A DNA stretch of 23,415 nucleotides. Source: Klenkia sp. Lineage in GTDB: Bacteria > Actinomycetota > Actinomycetes > Mycobacteriales > Geodermatophilaceae. Position 1 is the first letter of the stretch. Each line of letters opens with the position of its first letter. This document shows positions 7,287-15,396 of the stretch, piece after piece. The stretch lies in NCBI GenBank assembly GCA_025966215.1, contig JAOPVM010000131.1, positions 1 through 23,415 on the forward strand, given 5' to 3'. Made by a program: the position numbers and the translations under genes. The notes beneath the pieces were generated by a model. That model did no database searches. It was not told the origin of the DNA and saw only the letters and a program-made list of their open reading frames with translations.

Positions 7287-8129
7287 TCACACCTGGGGCG
7301 CCTTGTAGGGCGCGGTCGCGCCCGCGTCGACGGTCATGGTGAGCCCGGTGACGTAGCGGGACTCGTCGGAGGCCAGGAAGAGCACGGCGTTGCTGATGTC
7401 GACCGGGTCGACCCACGGGATCGGCAGCGAGTTCAGCGGCTTGAAGGCCTCCTTCACCTCGTCCCTGCTGGCCCCGGGCTGGCCGAAGACCTCGTAGAGG
7501 GCGGGGTTGTGCACCATCGGGGTGTCGGTGGTCGTGGGGTGCACGGTGTTCACCCGGATGAAGTGCGGCGCCAGCTCCACCGACAGGGCGCGCATCAGGC
7601 CCACGACGCCGTGCTTGGCGCTCACGTAGTGGGCGAAGTTGAGGTAGGCCACCAGGCCCGCGACCGAGCTGGTCAGGATGACCGAGCCGCCCGTGCCCCG
7701 CTCGACCATCGACGGCACGGTCGCCCGGACGGTCTTCCACACACCGGTGAGGTTGATGTCGAGCATCGTCTGCCAGGCGTCCTCGTCCAGCTCGATGCCC
7801 GGTCCGAAGCTCAGCACCGCGGCGTTGGCGGAGACGATGTCGATGCCGCCGAACTCCGCGATCCCCTCGTCGGCGACGGACCTCAACGCAGACAGGTCCC
7901 GCACGTCGGCCGGTCGGGCGATGATCCGCCGGTCCAGGGCCTCGACCTGCCGGACCGTCTCGGCGAGGTCGGCTTCCGTCGAGCCCGGGTAGGGGATGCC
8001 CTCGACGTCGGAGCAGATGTCGACGGCGATGATGTCCGCGCCCTCCTGCGCCAGGCGCAGAGCGTGCGACCGCCCCTGCCCCCGTGCTGCTCCGGTGATG
8101 AACGCGACCTTGCCCTCGACCCGACCCAT
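7287..8129 (-). CDS. Mycofactocin-coupled SDR oxidoreductase (carveol dehydrogenase-like)
   Basis: A 280-residue short-chain dehydrogenase. It has the TGAARGQGRSHA nucleotide motif and the catalytic Ser155, Tyr168 and Lys172 (YVSAK). It also has the insertion VDICSDVEGIPYPGST...DLAETVRQVEALDRRI after the second strand. That insertion is the hallmark of the mycofactocin-associated SDR subfamily, whose best-known member is carveol dehydrogenase. These enzymes hold NAD tightly and pass electrons to the redox peptide mycofactocin instead of releasing NADH. GAGGAGG precedes the ATG. The gene has its own upstream operator copy at 8203. Together with the LimB-like monooxygenase this hints at a cyclic alcohol or terpenoid substrate. 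The mycofactocin biosynthesis genes are not in the window. Confidence 0.88.
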   Translation of the reverse strand: MGRVEGKVAFITGAARGQGRSHALRLAQEGADIIAVDICSDVEGIPYPGSTEADLAETVRQVEALDRRIIARPADVRDLSALRSVADEGIAEFGGIDIVSANAAVLSFGPGIELDEDAWQTMLDINLTGVWKTVRATVPSMVERGTGGSVILTSSVAGLVAYLNFAHYVSAKHGVVGLMRALSVELAPHFIRVNTVHPTTTDTPMVHNPALYEVFGQPGASRDEVKEAFKPLNSLPIPWVDPVDISNAVLFLASDESRYVTGLTMTVDAGATAPYKAPQV

Positions 8130-8202
8130 GGTGCCTCCTCAGCGGGGGGAGACGCCCTCGTCTCCCGTTGCGCCCATCCTGGAGGCGGGTGGTCCAGGTC
8201 AC

Positions 8203-8221
8203 GCGTTCCGATTCGGAACAC
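8203..8221. promoter_or_regulatory. Candidate operator, copy 3 (GCGTTCC-N5-GGAACAC)
   Basis: Its inner 15 bases, GTTCCGA-T-TCGGAAC, are a perfect palindrome. It sits 73 bases upstream of the SDR start and just past the end of the acyl-CoA dehydrogenase gene, where an independent SDR promoter would be expected. Confidence 0.68.
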
Positions 8222-8233
8222 CGGGGCGGGCGG

Positions 8234-9385
8234 TCAGATGAAGGCGCTCACCCCGGTCTCGGCCCGGCCGATGAGCAGCTTCTGGATCTGGCTGGTGCCC
8301 TCGTAGAGGGTCATGACGCGGGCATCGCGGAGGAACTTCTGCACCGGGTACTCGTCGATGTAGCCGTAGCCGCCGAACACCTGGATGGCGTGGTTGCCGG
8401 CGCGCACGGCTGCTTCGCTGGCGAAGTACTTGGCCTTGGAGGCCGCCGTGCCGTAGGGCAGGTGGTGTTCCACGAGGTCGGCGGCCCGCCAGGTGAGCAT
8501 CCGCGCGGCGTCGGCGTCGACGCTCATCTCCGCGATCATGTCCTGCACCAGTTGGAACGAGGCCAGCGGGCGGCCGAACTGCTGCCGCTCCCCCGCGTAG
8601 GCAACCGACGCCTCCAGGCAGGCCTGGACGATGCCGACGCAGCCGGCTGCCACCGAGATCCGGCCCTTGTCCAGCGAGGACATGGCGATGGCGAACCCGC
8701 GGCCCTCCTCCCCCAGCACCGCCGTGGCCGGCACCCGCACCCCGGACAGGGACAGCTCGGAGGTGGCCTGGCCGCGCAGCCCGAGCTTGCCGTGGATGGT
8801 CGTGGCCACGAATCCCGGGCTGTCGGTCGGGACGAGGAAGGCCGTGATCCCCTTCGGACCCGGCCCGCCGGTGCGGGCGAAGAGCAGGCAGACGTCAGCC
8901 CAGGTGCCGTTGGTGATGAAGACCTTGGCGCCGTCGATCACGAAGTCGTCCCCGTCGCGGCGTGCCCGGGTGGTGAGTGCGCCGGCGTCGGAACCCGTGC
9001 CGGGCTCGGTCAGCCCGAAGCAGCCGATCCGGGTCCCGGCGCTGAGGCCGGGCAGCCACTCCTGACGCTGGTCCTCGGTGCCGTGCAGCAGGATCGACCG
9101 CGCGACAAGCCCGTTGGACACCGACACGACGCCCCGCAGCGAGGAGTCCGCTCGGCCGAGCTCCTCCATGCCCAGGCAGTAGGTGATCTGGTCGCCCTCG
9201 ATGCCGCCGTACTCCTCGGGGATCCCCAGGCCGAAGAACCCGAGCTCGCCCATCCTGGGCAGGATCGCGGTGTCGATGGACTCGCGGCGGTCCCACTCAG
9301 CCCGGTGCGGCACGGCCTCCTTCTCCAGGAACTCGCGCGCGAGGTCGCGGAAGGCGATCTGGTCCTCGTCCAGCTGGAAGTCCAT
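8234..9385 (-). CDS. Acyl-CoA dehydrogenase
   Basis: A 383-residue FAD-dependent acyl-CoA dehydrogenase of normal length. Visible motifs are GCFGLTEPGTGSDAGALTT (the first family signature), the VFITNGTWADV strand, and the QVFGGYGYIDEYPVQKFLRDARV signature. The catalytic base is Glu362 in the motif YEGTSQIQ. It would introduce an alpha-beta double bond into a CoA thioester and pass electrons to ETF. It starts two bases after the hydroxyacyl-CoA dehydrogenase stop, so the two form a tight beta-oxidation pair. No enoyl-CoA hydratase gene accompanies them. The SnoaL-like protein or a gene elsewhere may do that step. Confidence 0.93.
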   Translation of the reverse strand: MDFQLDEDQIAFRDLAREFLEKEAVPHRAEWDRRESIDTAILPRMGELGFFGLGIPEEYGGIEGDQITYCLGMEELGRADSSLRGVVSVSNGLVARSILLHGTEDQRQEWLPGLSAGTRIGCFGLTEPGTGSDAGALTTRARRDGDDFVIDGAKVFITNGTWADVCLLFARTGGPGPKGITAFLVPTDSPGFVATTIHGKLGLRGQATSELSLSGVRVPATAVLGEEGRGFAIAMSSLDKGRISVAAGCVGIVQACLEASVAYAGERQQFGRPLASFQLVQDMIAEMSVDADAARMLTWRAADLVEHHLPYGTAASKAKYFASEAAVRAGNHAIQVFGGYGYIDEYPVQKFLRDARVMTLYEGTSQIQKLLIGRAETGVSAFI

Positions 9386-9387
9386 GG

Positions 9388-10329
9388 TCAGGCTCCTGTC
9401 ACGGGGTCGGGTGCGGGGGTCTTCGTGCCGTCGTCGTCGTAGCGGTACCAGCCGCGCCCCGTCTTGCGGCCGAGGTGCCCGGCGCCCACCCGGGCGTCCA
9501 GACTCGCGCTGGGCAGGTCGGCGGGGTCACCGGTCTCGGCGTACCGGGCGGTCTTGGTGAACCACGCGATGTCCAGGCCGGTGAGGTCCTGCAGCTCGAA
9601 GGGGCCCTGCGGGTGGCCCAGGGCGGTCCGACAGGCCAGGTCGATCGACTCCAGCGACGCGTAGCCGCCCTCGTAGAGCCGGACGGCCTCGTCCCGCACC
9701 GCGTTGAGGATCCGGTTGGCCAGGAAGCCGTCCACCTCGCGGTCCAGCACCACCGGTTCCTTGCCCAGGGCCCGCGTGAAGGCCACGGCGGTGGCCGTGG
9801 TCGTCGGGGAGGTCGCCTCCCCCGGCACCACCTCGACGCAGGCCATCACCAGGGCCGGGTTGAAGAAGTGCAGGTTGCACACCCGGTCGGGTCGTGTGGT
9901 GGCCGCCGCGAGCCGGGACGGGACGAAGCTGGAGGAGTTGCTGGCCAGGATCGCGTGGTCGGGGGTGACGCGGTCCAGCCGGCGGAACAGCTCGGTCTTG
10001 ACGTCGATCTTCTCCACCACCGCCTCGATGACCAGGTCGACGTCGGCCGCCGCGGCATCGAGGTCGGTGCCCAGGTGCAGGTGAGCGAACGCCGCGTCCC
10101 GCTCCTGGGCACCGAGGCGCCCCCGGGCGACCCGGGAGTCCATCCGGGCGCGCAACTCGGCCCCGGCCCGGGTCAGGGTCTGCGGGTCGGTGTCGACGAG
10201 GTGCACGGTGCGCCCGGCGAGGGCACACACCATGGCGATCTGGGACCCCATGGCACCGGCTCCCACCACCAGGACCCGACCGATCGTGTCGGCCTCGGTG
10301 GGGGTGCTGCTGGGTCCGGTCGTGGTCAC
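9388..10329 (-). CDS. 3-hydroxyacyl-CoA dehydrogenase (3-hydroxybutyryl-CoA dehydrogenase type)
   Basis: A 313-residue NAD-dependent stand-alone enzyme. The N-terminal dinucleotide fold is VLVVGAGAMGSQIAMVCALAGRTVHLVDTD (motif GAGAMG). The catalytic His lies in NLHFFNPALVM, with the partner Glu in VEVVPG. The C-terminal helical domain has DGFLANRILNAVRDEAVRLYEGG. It oxidises a 3-hydroxyacyl-CoA to the 3-oxo form. The GTG start at 10329 follows the permease stop by nine bases, so it appears to be the fifth gene of the ABC importer operon. This links uptake directly to beta-oxidation of the imported compound. Confidence 0.92.
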   Translation of the reverse strand: MTTTGPSSTPTEADTIGRVLVVGAGAMGSQIAMVCALAGRTVHLVDTDPQTLTRAGAELRARMDSRVARGRLGAQERDAAFAHLHLGTDLDAAAADVDLVIEAVVEKIDVKTELFRRLDRVTPDHAILASNSSSFVPSRLAAATTRPDRVCNLHFFNPALVMACVEVVPGEATSPTTTATAVAFTRALGKEPVVLDREVDGFLANRILNAVRDEAVRLYEGGYASLESIDLACRTALGHPQGPFELQDLTGLDIAWFTKTARYAETGDPADLPSASLDARVGAGHLGRKTGRGWYRYDDDGTKTPAPDPVTGA

Positions 10330-10338
10330 GCTCCGACG

Positions 10339-11463
10339 CTAGGGGCGCGCCCGCTGCCGGTGAAGTACGGATGTCGCATCACTGCCTGCCGGATCGGTAT
10401 GGGCCACCCCCGACGGTTCCGGGCCGCGTGCACGACGACCCCGGGACCCGGCCGGTTCGGCGGCCGTGAGGTCGATGGCGGACAGACCGGAGAGCTGCCT
10501 GCGCTGCTCGGCGAGGTAACGACGCCGGGCGACCCACCGCACGGTGGCGTCGGCCCCGATGACGGCCAGCAGCAGCACACCGGTGAACAGCTCGGCGACG
10601 AATGCCTTGAACCCGACCGAGGACAGGCCAGCGGCCAGGGTGCTGGTGATGACGACGCCCAGGAACACGTCGACCATCCCCCCGCGGCCTCCGGCCAGGC
10701 TGATCCCACCGACCAACGCAGCGGCGACACCGAGCAGCAGCATGTTCTGGAACCCGTCCGGGGTGGCCGACGCACTGCGCAGGGAGGACAGCGCACCAGC
10801 CAGAGCGCCGCACCCGCCGGAGACGGCGAAGGCGAGCACCAGACTGGACCTCAGCGGCACGCCTGCCGCCACGGCCTCGGTGCGGCCGCCGCCGACGGCG
10901 TACAACGAGCGCCCCGGTCGGGTCAGGGTGAGGAAGACGCCCAGGCCCAGGAGCACCAGCAGTGCGATGACCGACGTCGGGGAGAGCAATCCGTACCGCA
11001 GCAGCAGCTGGTCGCTCATCGCGTAGTCGTCGGGGGTGATCGGCACGCCGTCGGTGACCAGCCAGGTGGCTCCCCGGAACAGGATGAGGGTGCCGATGGT
11101 GAGCACCAGCGAGCTGATCCCCAGCCGGGCGATCGCCGCGCCCTGCGCGGCCCCCAGCACGGCCCCGGCTGCGGTCGCGATCAGCAGCACGGGGCCCAGC
11201 CCGAGACCGGTGTCGCCCAGCAGGATGGCGGTGGCCCCGGAGAGGGCGGCCACCGAGGCGATGGAGAGGTCGAGCTCGCCGACGATCATCGTGACGGCGA
11301 TGCCGGCGGTGATGATGCCGAGCGGCACGAGCCGCTCGAGGACGGCCGAGGCCGCCGGTTCGCCCACGAAGTCGGGGGCGACGGCGATCATCGCCAGCAC
11401 CACCAGCGCGAAGATGATCAGCTGGAGCCCGTAGGTGCGCCAGAACCGGGTGAGGGGGTTCAC
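10339..11463 (-). CDS. Ribose-type ABC transporter permease (second permease)
   Basis: A 374-residue multi-pass membrane protein of the RbsC/BPD_transp_2 family. It has about eight to ten hydrophobic segments and the GELDLSIASVAALSGATAILLG and RSLYAVGGGRTEAVAAGV motifs typical of sugar and autoinducer-2 importers. A hydrophilic C-terminal tail of roughly 60 residues, rich in Arg and Ala, is longer than usual. The GTG start overlaps the preceding permease stop (GTGA). The paired permeases probably form a heterodimeric channel. Confidence 0.9.
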   Translation of the reverse strand: MNPLTRFWRTYGLQLIIFALVVLAMIAVAPDFVGEPAASAVLERLVPLGIITAGIAVTMIVGELDLSIASVAALSGATAILLGDTGLGLGPVLLIATAAGAVLGAAQGAAIARLGISSLVLTIGTLILFRGATWLVTDGVPITPDDYAMSDQLLLRYGLLSPTSVIALLVLLGLGVFLTLTRPGRSLYAVGGGRTEAVAAGVPLRSSLVLAFAVSGGCGALAGALSSLRSASATPDGFQNMLLLGVAAALVGGISLAGGRGGMVDVFLGVVITSTLAAGLSSVGFKAFVAELFTGVLLLAVIGADATVRWVARRRYLAEQRRQLSGLSAIDLTAAEPAGSRGRRARGPEPSGVAHTDPAGSDATSVLHRQRARP

Positions 11464-12467
11464 CGGGTGCCTGCCTTCCGCAGGAGGTGGAGCAGGACGA
11501 CGAGGACGACGACGACGGCGCCGACCCCGAACAGGCGTTCCCCGGGTGACAACCCCTGCAGGAGCATCACGTTGCCGAGGATGACGATGAGCAGCGCACC
11601 CAGCGCCGTGCGCACGGCGGAGGCCTCTCCACCGTTGATGGCCGCGCCCCCGACCAGGACGGCCGCGATGACGTCCAGGGTCAGGTTGGGCAGGTCGTTG
11701 GCCTGCATCTGGCGCAACTGCGCCGCGGAGAGGATGCCGGCGATCGCGGCCCCGACCGACAGCGACGCGAACGCCACCACGGTGCCGGTCATCGCGGAGA
11801 TGCCGCTGGTGACGGCAGTGGCGCGGTTGTCCCCCAACAACCGCAGCCGGCGACCCACGACCGTGCGGGCGGACAGGACGCTCACCAGCGCGGTGAGGAC
11901 GACGAAGATCACCACGGGCAGGGGCAGCCCCAGCACGCTGGTCGTCGCCAGCCAGGTGACCGGCACGGACCCGGCGGTCACGACCTCTCCCCCGGTGCCC
12001 ACGGCGACGCAGCCGTAGATGATCGCGCCGAAGGCCAGGGTGGTGATGACCGGGTTCAGCCCGGCCCCGACGATGACGGCCTGGGCGAGCCCGAGCACCA
12101 GGCTGGCCCCCAGGGCGGCGAGCACCGCGAGCAGGACCGACCCGGTGGCCCCGGCGACGGCCAGGAACAGGATCCCGGACAGCACCACCGTCGACCCCAC
12201 CCCCAGGGAGAAGAGGTTCCCGGTGAGGGTGATGGCCGTCATCCCCACCGCGGCGATGCCGGTGATGGCCGTGCTGATGAGGATCGCGCGGAAGTTCGCC
12301 GTCTCGGCGAAGCCGTCGGTGGTCAGGCTGGCGACGAGCAGGACCAGGACGGTGAGCAGCGGCATCGCGTAGTCGGCGACGGTGCGCGCGGACTTCCCTC
12401 GCCAGGTGTCGGTGCCGCCCCGAGGAGCGACCGGACCGGTGGTCTCGGGTGGGGCTGTCGTGGTCAC
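11460..12467 (-). CDS. Ribose-type ABC transporter permease (first permease)
   Basis: A 335-residue inner-membrane permease of the same family as the next gene. It has repeated long hydrophobic segments and the signature LFSLGVGSTVVLSG followed by GAGLNPVITTLAFG and RRLRLLGDNRATAVTSG. The N-terminus is cytoplasmic and Pro/Thr-rich. The GTG start overlaps the ATPase stop by four bases, as at the next junction, so ATPase and both permeases are likely translated as a coupled block. Confidence 0.9.
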   Translation of the reverse strand: MTTTAPPETTGPVAPRGGTDTWRGKSARTVADYAMPLLTVLVLLVASLTTDGFAETANFRAILISTAITGIAAVGMTAITLTGNLFSLGVGSTVVLSGILFLAVAGATGSVLLAVLAALGASLVLGLAQAVIVGAGLNPVITTLAFGAIIYGCVAVGTGGEVVTAGSVPVTWLATTSVLGLPLPVVIFVVLTALVSVLSARTVVGRRLRLLGDNRATAVTSGISAMTGTVVAFASLSVGAAIAGILSAAQLRQMQANDLPNLTLDVIAAVLVGGAAINGGEASAVRTALGALLIVILGNVMLLQGLSPGERLFGVGAVVVVLVVLLHLLRKAGTR

Positions 12468-13972
12468 GTCAGGACCTCCTCACGGTGCATGACCTCGCGG
12501 ACCAGGTCGTGCTCGGTCCACTCGGTGGCGGGGCGGACGGCCGTGGGCCGGCCGTGGTAGAAGGTCGCGACGGTGTCGCTGAGGCCCAGGACCTCGTTGG
12601 TGTCGGAGGAACTGACCACGACGGCCATCCCGGAGTCGGCGAGCGCACGCAGGGTGGCGTACATGTCGGCGCGGGCGCCGACGTCCACCCCGCGGGTGGG
12701 CTCCTCGACCAGCAGCACGTCGGGCTGCGTGCCGCTCCACTTGCCCACGGCGACCTTCTGTTGGTTGCCACCGGACAGGGACCCGACCCTCGTGCCGAGA
12801 CGTGTGGTGTCCACGGCGAACTCCTCGGCCAGGGTCCGGGTGGCGGTCCCCTCGTGACCGCTGCGGATGAACCCTGCCCGGGCGACCGTCGACACCCACG
12901 GCGAGGAGAGGTTCTGCCGGATGGAGGCGCCGGGGAAGATGCCGTCCCTCTTGCGGTCGGCCGAGCAGTAGGCGATCCCGGCAGCGATGCCCGCTCGCCG
13001 GTTCCGCAGGGTCACCTCGCGCCCGCCGACGTGCAGGCTGCCGTCGATCACCGGGCGGAGGCTGGCCAGCGCCTCGATCAGCTCGGTGGTCCCCGAACCC
13101 AGCTGGCCGGTGATGCCGAGGACCTCCCCCCGCCGCACGACCAGGTCCACCGGTGCCCGGAACCCGGGGGCCACCAGACCGCGCGCCTCGAGGGCGACGT
13201 CGCCCAGACCGCTGGACCGGGGCGGGTAGAGGTCACCGAGCTCCCGCCCGATCATCCGTGCCACGACGCCGTCGACGTCGAGGTCGGCCACCTCCAGCGG
13301 CGCGCTGCTGCGCCCGTTCCGGAAGATGGTCACCCGGTCGGCGATCTCGAAGACCTCGCCGAGGCGGTGGGTGACGTAGACGATGCTGCGCCCCTCCGAG
13401 GCCAGCCGACGCGCGGCCTCGAGCACCCGCACGATCTCGGCGTCGGACAGCGCAGCGGTGGGCTCGTCGAACACGATGATGCGCGCGTCCCGGGCCAGGA
13501 CGCGGGCGATCTCCAGCAGCTGCATCTCGGCCACCGTCAACTGCTCCACCCGGGTGCGGGGGTCCAGGTCCTGCAGGCCGACCCGGGCGAGGACGGCCTT
13601 CGACCGGGCGACCAGTCGACCTGGCCGCCACCACCAGGGGGCGCTGCGCTGACCCAGGAACAGGTTCTCCGCCACGGTCATCGTGCGGACGGTGCTGTAC
13701 TCCTGCTGGACCACCGCGATGCCGGCCGCCTGCGAGGACGCGACGCCGGTGAGGGTGACCGGTTCGCCGTCGATGGTCACGGTGCCGGCGTCGGCGGCCA
13801 CCAGGCCCGACAGGATCTTCACGATCGTGCTCTTGCCGGCACCGTTCTCGCCCAGCAGCGCCATCACCTCCCCGGCACGCAGCTCGAAGGTCACGTCGGT
13901 GAGGGCGGCGAAGGCGCCGTAGGTCTTGGTGATGCCCTCGGCCGACAGGCGGAGGGGGGTGGCTTCGGTCAT
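12464..13972 (-). CDS. Ribose-type ABC transporter ATP-binding protein (two nucleotide-binding domains)
   Basis: A 502-residue fused ATPase like RbsA or MglA. The first domain has the Walker A GENGAGKST, an LTVAEMQLLEIARVLA signature and the Walker B IIVFDEPTAAL. The second has the degenerate P-loop expected for the family (GQLGSGTTEL), the intact signature LSGGNQQKVAVGKW and the Walker B VLLVEEPTRGVD. It powers the two permeases encoded directly downstream. It lies 79 bases after the binding-protein stop, a gap filled by a strong hairpin. The ATG at 13972 has only a weak purine-rich site upstream. Confidence 0.94.
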   Translation of the reverse strand: MTEATPLRLSAEGITKTYGAFAALTDVTFELRAGEVMALLGENGAGKSTIVKILSGLVAADAGTVTIDGEPVTLTGVASSQAAGIAVVQQEYSTVRTMTVAENLFLGQRSAPWWWRPGRLVARSKAVLARVGLQDLDPRTRVEQLTVAEMQLLEIARVLARDARIIVFDEPTAALSDAEIVRVLEAARRLASEGRSIVYVTHRLGEVFEIADRVTIFRNGRSSAPLEVADLDVDGVVARMIGRELGDLYPPRSSGLGDVALEARGLVAPGFRAPVDLVVRRGEVLGITGQLGSGTTELIEALASLRPVIDGSLHVGGREVTLRNRRAGIAAGIAYCSADRKRDGIFPGASIRQNLSSPWVSTVARAGFIRSGHEGTATRTLAEEFAVDTTRLGTRVGSLSGGNQQKVAVGKWSGTQPDVLLVEEPTRGVDVGARADMYATLRALADSGMAVVVSSSDTNEVLGLSDTVATFYHGRPTAVRPATEWTEHDLVREVMHREEVLT

Positions 13973-14012
13973 GCGCGGTGGCTCTCTCGAGGAGGGACGG
14001 GACCCGTGGGCG

Positions 14013-14047
14013 GGTGGGGGCGGTGAGCGGCGCTCACCACCCCCACC
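14013..14047 (-). terminator. Strong hairpin between binding protein and ATPase genes
   Basis: GGTGAGC (14022-14028) pairs with GCTCACC (14032-14038) around a three-base loop. After one mismatch, GGTGGGGG (14013-14020) pairs with CCCCCACC (14040-14047), giving 15 of 16 paired positions. Placement just after the binding-protein stop fits an attenuator or 3' stabiliser that keeps binding-protein mRNA in excess over the membrane parts. Confidence 0.72.
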
Positions 14048-14051
14048 GGCC

Positions 14052-15194
14052 TCAGTTCAGCTCGGCGAAGGTCCGGTCCCAGACCTGCAGGGTGTCGATG
14101 TTCTCGGCCGTGACCTGCGGGTTCATCATGAAGGTCTCGCGGTGCGGGGCCTCGACCGTGAGCTCGGGGGTCGCCTCGTCGACGGGCAACGTGTACTCGC
14201 CGTCCTGGGTCTCACCGGTGGCCAGGAACTGGGCGGCCGTGCGGACGACGAGCTGCCCCTCGATGACCGGGGACTGCAGCACCGCTGAGTAGATCTTCCC
14301 GGAGCGCAGGTTGGTCAGGTCTCCCGATGACGTGCCGGTGATGACGATGACGTCGACGCCGGGCTGGAGACCGTTCTGCTCCAGGGCCTGCACGACACCG
14401 TTGGCGACGTCGTTGCTGTGCGCGTAGATGAAGTCGATGCCCTCGTCCAGGTACTGCGGGATGACCTGGCTGGCAGCGGTGAACCCGCCCTGCGCGTCCA
14501 CCGTCGGGGTCGGCTCGACGGCCAGCACGTTGAACGCGTCGCCGGTCTCCGCGGCGAACGCGGCCTCCCGGTCGTCACCGGCGGCGTACCCCGCGGTGAA
14601 CCGGATCTCCAGCAGGTTCGGCTTGTCACCTTCCCCGTCGAAGGTGGTGCCTGCGGCCTGGGCCTCCTCCAGGGCAGCCAGGGCGTTGTCGCCGGCCTCG
14701 ATGCCGATCCCGGTGTCGCTGACCCCGGCGTACGCGGCGACGAAGTCCTCCGCGTCGGGCTGGATGGCCTGGTTCCACTGGATGACCGGGGCCACGCGGG
14801 ACAGCTGGCGGATGGAGTTGGTGGCCGCCGCAGCCGAGGCCGGCCAGAACAGGAACGCCGAGGCCTCGTCGCCGCTGGCCAGGAACTCCTGCACCTGCTG
14901 GTCCTGCTCGGTCTGGTCGAAGTCGTTCTCCACGATCTGGACCTCGTAGCCCAGCTCCTCGCCCTGTGCGGTCAGGGAGTCCGCGGCCGCCTTGAGGTAC
15001 ACGTTCGAGGTGGAGGGCATGAACACCTGCAGAAGGCCACCGTCCCCCTCGAGGGTGCCGGTGCCGGAGACCTCGGCGGCCGAGCTGCTGGTGGATCCGG
15101 AGCCCGAGGAGCAGGCCCCCAAGGTCGTGGCGAGGCTCACGCTGACGGCCAACACGGCCAAGGTCTTCCATCGCGACGTCGTCGTCGTGGGCAC
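14052..15194 (-). CDS. ABC transporter substrate-binding lipoprotein (ribose-type)
   Basis: A 380-residue periplasmic-binding-type protein anchored as a lipoprotein. The N-terminus has basic residues, a hydrophobic stretch LAVLAVSVSLATTL and the lipobox LGAC with the modified Cys at position 28, followed by a Ser/Gly linker. The two-lobed Peripla_BP_4 fold is seen in FLFWPASAAAATNSIRQL, FIYAHSNDVANGVVQALEQ and VDVIVITGTSSG. The GTG at 15194 is preceded by GGGAGAAG. The frame stays open far upstream to 16670, but that part runs antisense to other genes and is not coding. Family members bind sugars, polyols or autoinducer-2. Linkage to beta-oxidation genes suggests a less usual ligand. Confidence 0.92.
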   Translation of the reverse strand: MPTTTTSRWKTLAVLAVSVSLATTLGACSSGSGSTSSSAAEVSGTGTLEGDGGLLQVFMPSTSNVYLKAAADSLTAQGEELGYEVQIVENDFDQTEQDQQVQEFLASGDEASAFLFWPASAAAATNSIRQLSRVAPVIQWNQAIQPDAEDFVAAYAGVSDTGIGIEAGDNALAALEEAQAAGTTFDGEGDKPNLLEIRFTAGYAAGDDREAAFAAETGDAFNVLAVEPTPTVDAQGGFTAASQVIPQYLDEGIDFIYAHSNDVANGVVQALEQNGLQPGVDVIVITGTSSGDLTNLRSGKIYSAVLQSPVIEGQLVVRTAAQFLATGETQDGEYTLPVDEATPELTVEAPHRETFMMNPQVTAENIDTLQVWDRTFAELN

Positions 15195-15296
15195 GGTCTT
15201 CTCCCGGTGCAGGTGTGGGTGGGGGTGCCGAGTCACCGAGGTGCGGCGTCCCGGCGGGTGTGAGCTGCAGCATGGAGAAGCCCGGAGTTGCGGGAC

Positions 15297-15315
15297 CTGT
15301 GCCGATGTGGAACAA
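15297..15315. promoter_or_regulatory. Candidate operator, copy 4 (CTGTGCC-N5-GGAACAA)
   Basis: A weaker match to the module 1 dyad that keeps the spacing and T-N11-A. It lies about 100 bases from both the binding-protein start (minus) and the dodecin start (plus). A perfect GTGCGCGCAC palindrome follows at 15319-15328. Confidence 0.45.
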
Positions 15316-15396
15316 GGTGTGCGCGCACTCCCCGGTCCGTGCCACGGTCCTCCCGCACGCCCCGGGCCGGCTGGGGAGCACTGGACAGGAGAGCGC

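Noticed and set aside
9475..12018. An 847-codon plus-strand open frame
   Set aside because: It is the shadow of the hydroxyacyl-CoA dehydrogenase and the two permeases, with no domain and low-complexity composition.
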